Positions 42,444-44,152 of a stretch of 44,152 nucleotides of DNA are shown one piece after another. Numbering within the stretch: the stretch's first letter is position 1; each line of letters starts with the position of its first letter. The position numbers and the translations under genes are program-made. Below the pieces are notes generated by a model that worked only from the letters and a program-made list of their open reading frames with translations, ran no database searches and had not been told where the DNA came from. Source of the stretch: CALJFL01 sp964590005 (GTDB lineage: Bacteria > Pseudomonadota > Gammaproteobacteria > Pseudomonadales > Halieaceae); contig CAZPVJ010000079.1 in the NCBI GenBank assembly GCA_964590005.1, forward strand, positions 1 through 44,152, written 5' to 3'.

Positions 42444-43787
42444 ATGAGTGATCCAGCAAACCAGGTCCCAGCAGACTTTCAAAATCAAGCAATAGAAGAC
42501 AACCGAGGAAAATTTCGATCGGGAGCAAATTGGTTCTACTGGATAGCGGGACTTTCGATTGTAAATTCCATTTCGGTGTACGCTGGAACTGACTGGGTAT
42601 TTATTATCGGCTTGGGTATTACTCAGCTCACAGACAGCACTGCGATGCAGCTGGCGGAAATATACCCCGAGGAAGGCAACTATTTTAAGACTTTATCGCT
42701 TGTAGTCGATCTTCTCGCATCCGTTGTCTTTCTTGTTTTTGGTTGGCTTTCCAACCGCAGGAATTCGATAGCTTATGTAACAGGTATGGCCCTCTACCTG
42801 GGTGACGGCTTGATTTTCCTTCTGGTAGAAGATTGGACGAGTATTGGGTTTCACGTACTCGCACTTTTCTTCATGGTTAGTGGATACACAGCTCTGCGAA
42901 ACCTGTTAGAGCAAGAATCAATTGGTCAGTCGGGGAAGCCCGGTATTGGACTAGCCTCTCCGCTTCTATGGGTGAACATGGCTATGATTCTGGCTGTGGC
43001 AATCATCAGTTTCGAGATGATTACATTCACAACAGCGCCCTTGATAGTGACGGATATTTCAAGCTCCGAGGAATTGGATGCGTACACGGCATACTATTAC
43101 GAGACTAGGCAGTCAGGTCTGATCTCTCGTTCTATGGAGTTCATAGATTCATCAAATCTTGTTGATGATGAATCAACTCACAGCTCTATTGTTGGGTTTT
43201 ATAGTGAAGTTTTTAGGCAGAATCCCGACGAAATTTGGGCGTGGATTGACACTATAGATGGCATGGAAAATGTAGATAGTCGGCGGGTGTTTTGGAAAGC
43301 GCTATGGATGGCAAACCTCACCGCTGGTACTGAGTACTTTCGATCAAAGATCGAAAACGAGAAGGTGGAAGCGATCGAGGAACTGAATTCCTATTTGTCC
43401 AGCGCTCCTCCAGTCCCCGTGAATCTAACACCGGAAGTACCAGGAGAACTCGACTTACAATGGGGCGCATTTTTTGCATCCGGTGATGTTAAGTATGTGG
43501 ATAACATTATTGATGCAGCCTTGCTATACAACCAAAGGATAGACCCAGACATTTTCTACACAGCAGCCCTTGCAAAGTGGTCGCTATGCAGTAATTCCCT
43601 TCACCATGAACCCGTTTCGGCGGCATTGATAGCCAGACGAGAGGACAGCGACACAAGCGCTACAACTATCCTCCAGGACATTCTCAATAAATCAGCACTT
43701 CCATATGGTCCTCAGATGATCATTGAAGATGCGAATTTGGTCATCGAGGCTGAGGTGGCGGCGGGAAGGTGGTCCCAAGAACCTTGA
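42444..43787 (+). CDS. Multi-pass membrane protein with soluble C-terminal domain
   Basis: Protein of 447 aa with about five hydrophobic segments in the first 210 residues (WFYWIAGLSIVNSI, WVFIIGLGITQL, LSLVVDLLASVVFLVFGW, DGLIFLLVEDW plus FHVLALFFMVSGY, and a last one around WVNMAMILAVAIISF) and about 235 soluble residues. The soluble part is helical (FYSEVFRQNPDEIWAWIDTIDGME, WKALWMANLTAGTEYF) and may be repeat-like, but I see no defined TPR consensus. An in-frame TGA three codons upstream fixes ATG 42444 as the first ATG; the ribosome site is weak. Codon use is more AT-rich than in the core genes. Function is unknown. Confidence 0.8.
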   Translation: MSDPANQVPADFQNQAIEDNRGKFRSGANWFYWIAGLSIVNSISVYAGTDWVFIIGLGITQLTDSTAMQLAEIYPEEGNYFKTLSLVVDLLASVVFLVFGWLSNRRNSIAYVTGMALYLGDGLIFLLVEDWTSIGFHVLALFFMVSGYTALRNLLEQESIGQSGKPGIGLASPLLWVNMAMILAVAIISFEMITFTTAPLIVTDISSSEELDAYTAYYYETRQSGLISRSMEFIDSSNLVDDESTHSSIVGFYSEVFRQNPDEIWAWIDTIDGMENVDSRRVFWKALWMANLTAGTEYFRSKIENEKVEAIEELNSYLSSAPPVPVNLTPEVPGELDLQWGAFFASGDVKYVDNIIDAALLYNQRIDPDIFYTAALAKWSLCSNSLHHEPVSAALIARREDSDTSATTILQDILNKSALPYGPQMIIEDANLVIEAEVAAGRWSQEP

Positions 43788-43831
43788 TGATACACGACAA
43801 GCACCCAGGGCCCATATAGATCTGCTGAACC

Positions 43832-43859
43832 ATGTCCGCCATGAGGTGAAAGCGGACAT
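43832..43859. repeat. Perfect 8-bp inverted repeat inside element copy 3
   Basis: ATGTCCGC (43832-43839) and GCGGACAT (43852-43859) are exact inverted repeats with a 12-base spacer, 45 bases after the stop of the 447-residue gene. The right half is also the left arm of element copy 3, so the same word can pair in two ways. Confidence 0.5.
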
Positions 43860-43928
43860 CTAACTCGTCTGGGCTGACTCAGGCCCTAAAGCGTCGGCTT
43901 TCGCCTAAAAGCTGCCTTTGGTCTATTC
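43845..43928. repeat. Imperfect palindromic intergenic element, copy 3
   Basis: Left arm GGTGAAAGCGGAC (43845-43857) and right arm GTCGGCTTTCGCC (43893-43905) are inverted with 11 of 13 matches around a 35-base interior, followed by TAAAAGCTGCCTTTGGTCTATTC. The tail GGTCTATYCT is shared with copy 1. It ends 35 bases before the start codon at 43964, almost the same distance as copy 1 to its gene. Confidence 0.6.
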
Positions 43929-43963
43929 TCAAGCGCAAACCAATGATTGGAGCAGAAACTCTT

Positions 43964-44152
43964 ATGAAAGCGGACGTGGAACAGATTCTCGCAACTGCGG
44001 AGGTGGTCAACACCAATTTGGGGAACGCTGGAGATGCCATGACAACATTCATATCGGTTGTCGGTGGATATTTACTGGTGGCATACCTTGCAGGCAAGAA
44101 TTTAACCAAAGCGCAGACTATTCTTATTTCAGCCCTATTCATCGTCTTCTCC
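43964..44152 (+). CDS. Small membrane protein, paralog of the 124-residue protein (3' end outside window)
   Basis: Frame open from ATG 43964 to the right edge (63 codons). It encodes a soluble first 25 residues then helices TTFISVVGGYLLVAYLAG and TILISALFIVFS, which align with the first two helices of the protein at 41790-42164 (GYLVVAYIAG then a T-rich loop and a second helix). GGAG lies 11 bases upstream; ATG 43943, seven codons earlier in frame, is an alternative start. Function unknown. Confidence 0.65.
   Translation, partial: MKADVEQILATAEVVNTNLGNAGDAMTTFISVVGGYLLVAYLAGKNLTKAQTILISALFIVFS

Noticed and set aside
41187..43928. Integron attC sites
   Set aside because: The elements separate same-strand genes and have inverted arms, but the attC core boxes (GTTRRRY / RYYYAAC) are absent and no integrase is in the window.
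1..44152. tRNA or rRNA genes, CRISPR arrays and insertion sequences
   Set aside because: No cloverleaf, no regularly spaced direct repeats and no transposase or recombinase frame was found on either strand.

Overview
The window reads as chromosomal DNA of a marine-type gammaproteobacterium, probably near Halieaceae, Spongiibacteraceae or other Cellvibrionales. The basis is the combination of CysB, ThrH, HflD, the uL16 hydroxylase RoxA, YajC, MnmA-HflD-PurB and a full propionyl-CoA to succinyl-CoA block, next to a P450/GST/SnoaL/acyl-CoA ligase group. The assignment rests on protein resemblance judged by eye; no rRNA or tRNA gene was found. Both ends cut genes: an amine oxidase on the left and a small membrane protein on the right.

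Layout. 1-2400: FAD amine oxidase (+) convergent with an LLM flavin oxidoreductase (-). 2565-6536: moaC-moaD-moaE (molybdopterin), a flavin reductase, a Zn-ribbon Nudix hydrolase, Bcp peroxiredoxin and a metallo-beta-lactamase-fold hydrolase, all (+). 6715-12275: a likely catabolic operon of cytochrome P450, HIT protein, degenerate amidohydrolase-fold protein, GST-like protein, SnoaL-like protein, Ure2/YfcG-like GST and an outer-membrane MetA-like barrel; it meets an acyl-CoA ligase under a MarR regulator (-) at a shared CTAG stop. 14681-24694: housekeeping and amino-acid genes (exonuclease III, stand-alone yajC, D-cysteine desulfhydrase family, Na+/alanine symporter, acetyl-CoA hydrolase/transferase, 5'-nucleotidase, cysB, thrH, pabB). 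25014-33572: carboxyltransferase, an unusually large and divergent biotin carboxylase, methylmalonyl-CoA epimerase, B12-dependent mutase, MeaB GTPase and a small Rieske protein. 33562-38745: the (-) operon mnmA-hflD-purB-roxA-GNAT.

From about 38.85 kb to the right edge the sequence becomes visibly more AT-rich and the genes less familiar. This stretch holds a 56-residue acidic peptide gene with a strong ribosome binding site, two paralogous single-helix membrane proteins, a MarR regulator with a C-terminal cysteine cluster, a SnoaL/NTF2 protein whose promoter spacer is a perfect 21-bp palindrome, a translationally coupled membrane-protein pair, a 447-residue membrane protein, and a second, truncated copy of the small membrane protein.

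The most interesting unexplained signal is here. Three related copies of an 80-85 bp imperfect palindrome, with inverted 13-nt arms and a constant 34-35 nt interior, sit between the same-strand units at 41187-41268, 42174-42256 and 43845-43928. They give the region a cassette-like look.

Working together: the P450 cluster and ligase could oxidise and activate a hydrophobic substrate; propionyl-CoA released from such compounds, odd-chain lipids or branched amino acids would enter the TCA cycle through the carboxylase-epimerase-mutase block. This link is inference from gene content.
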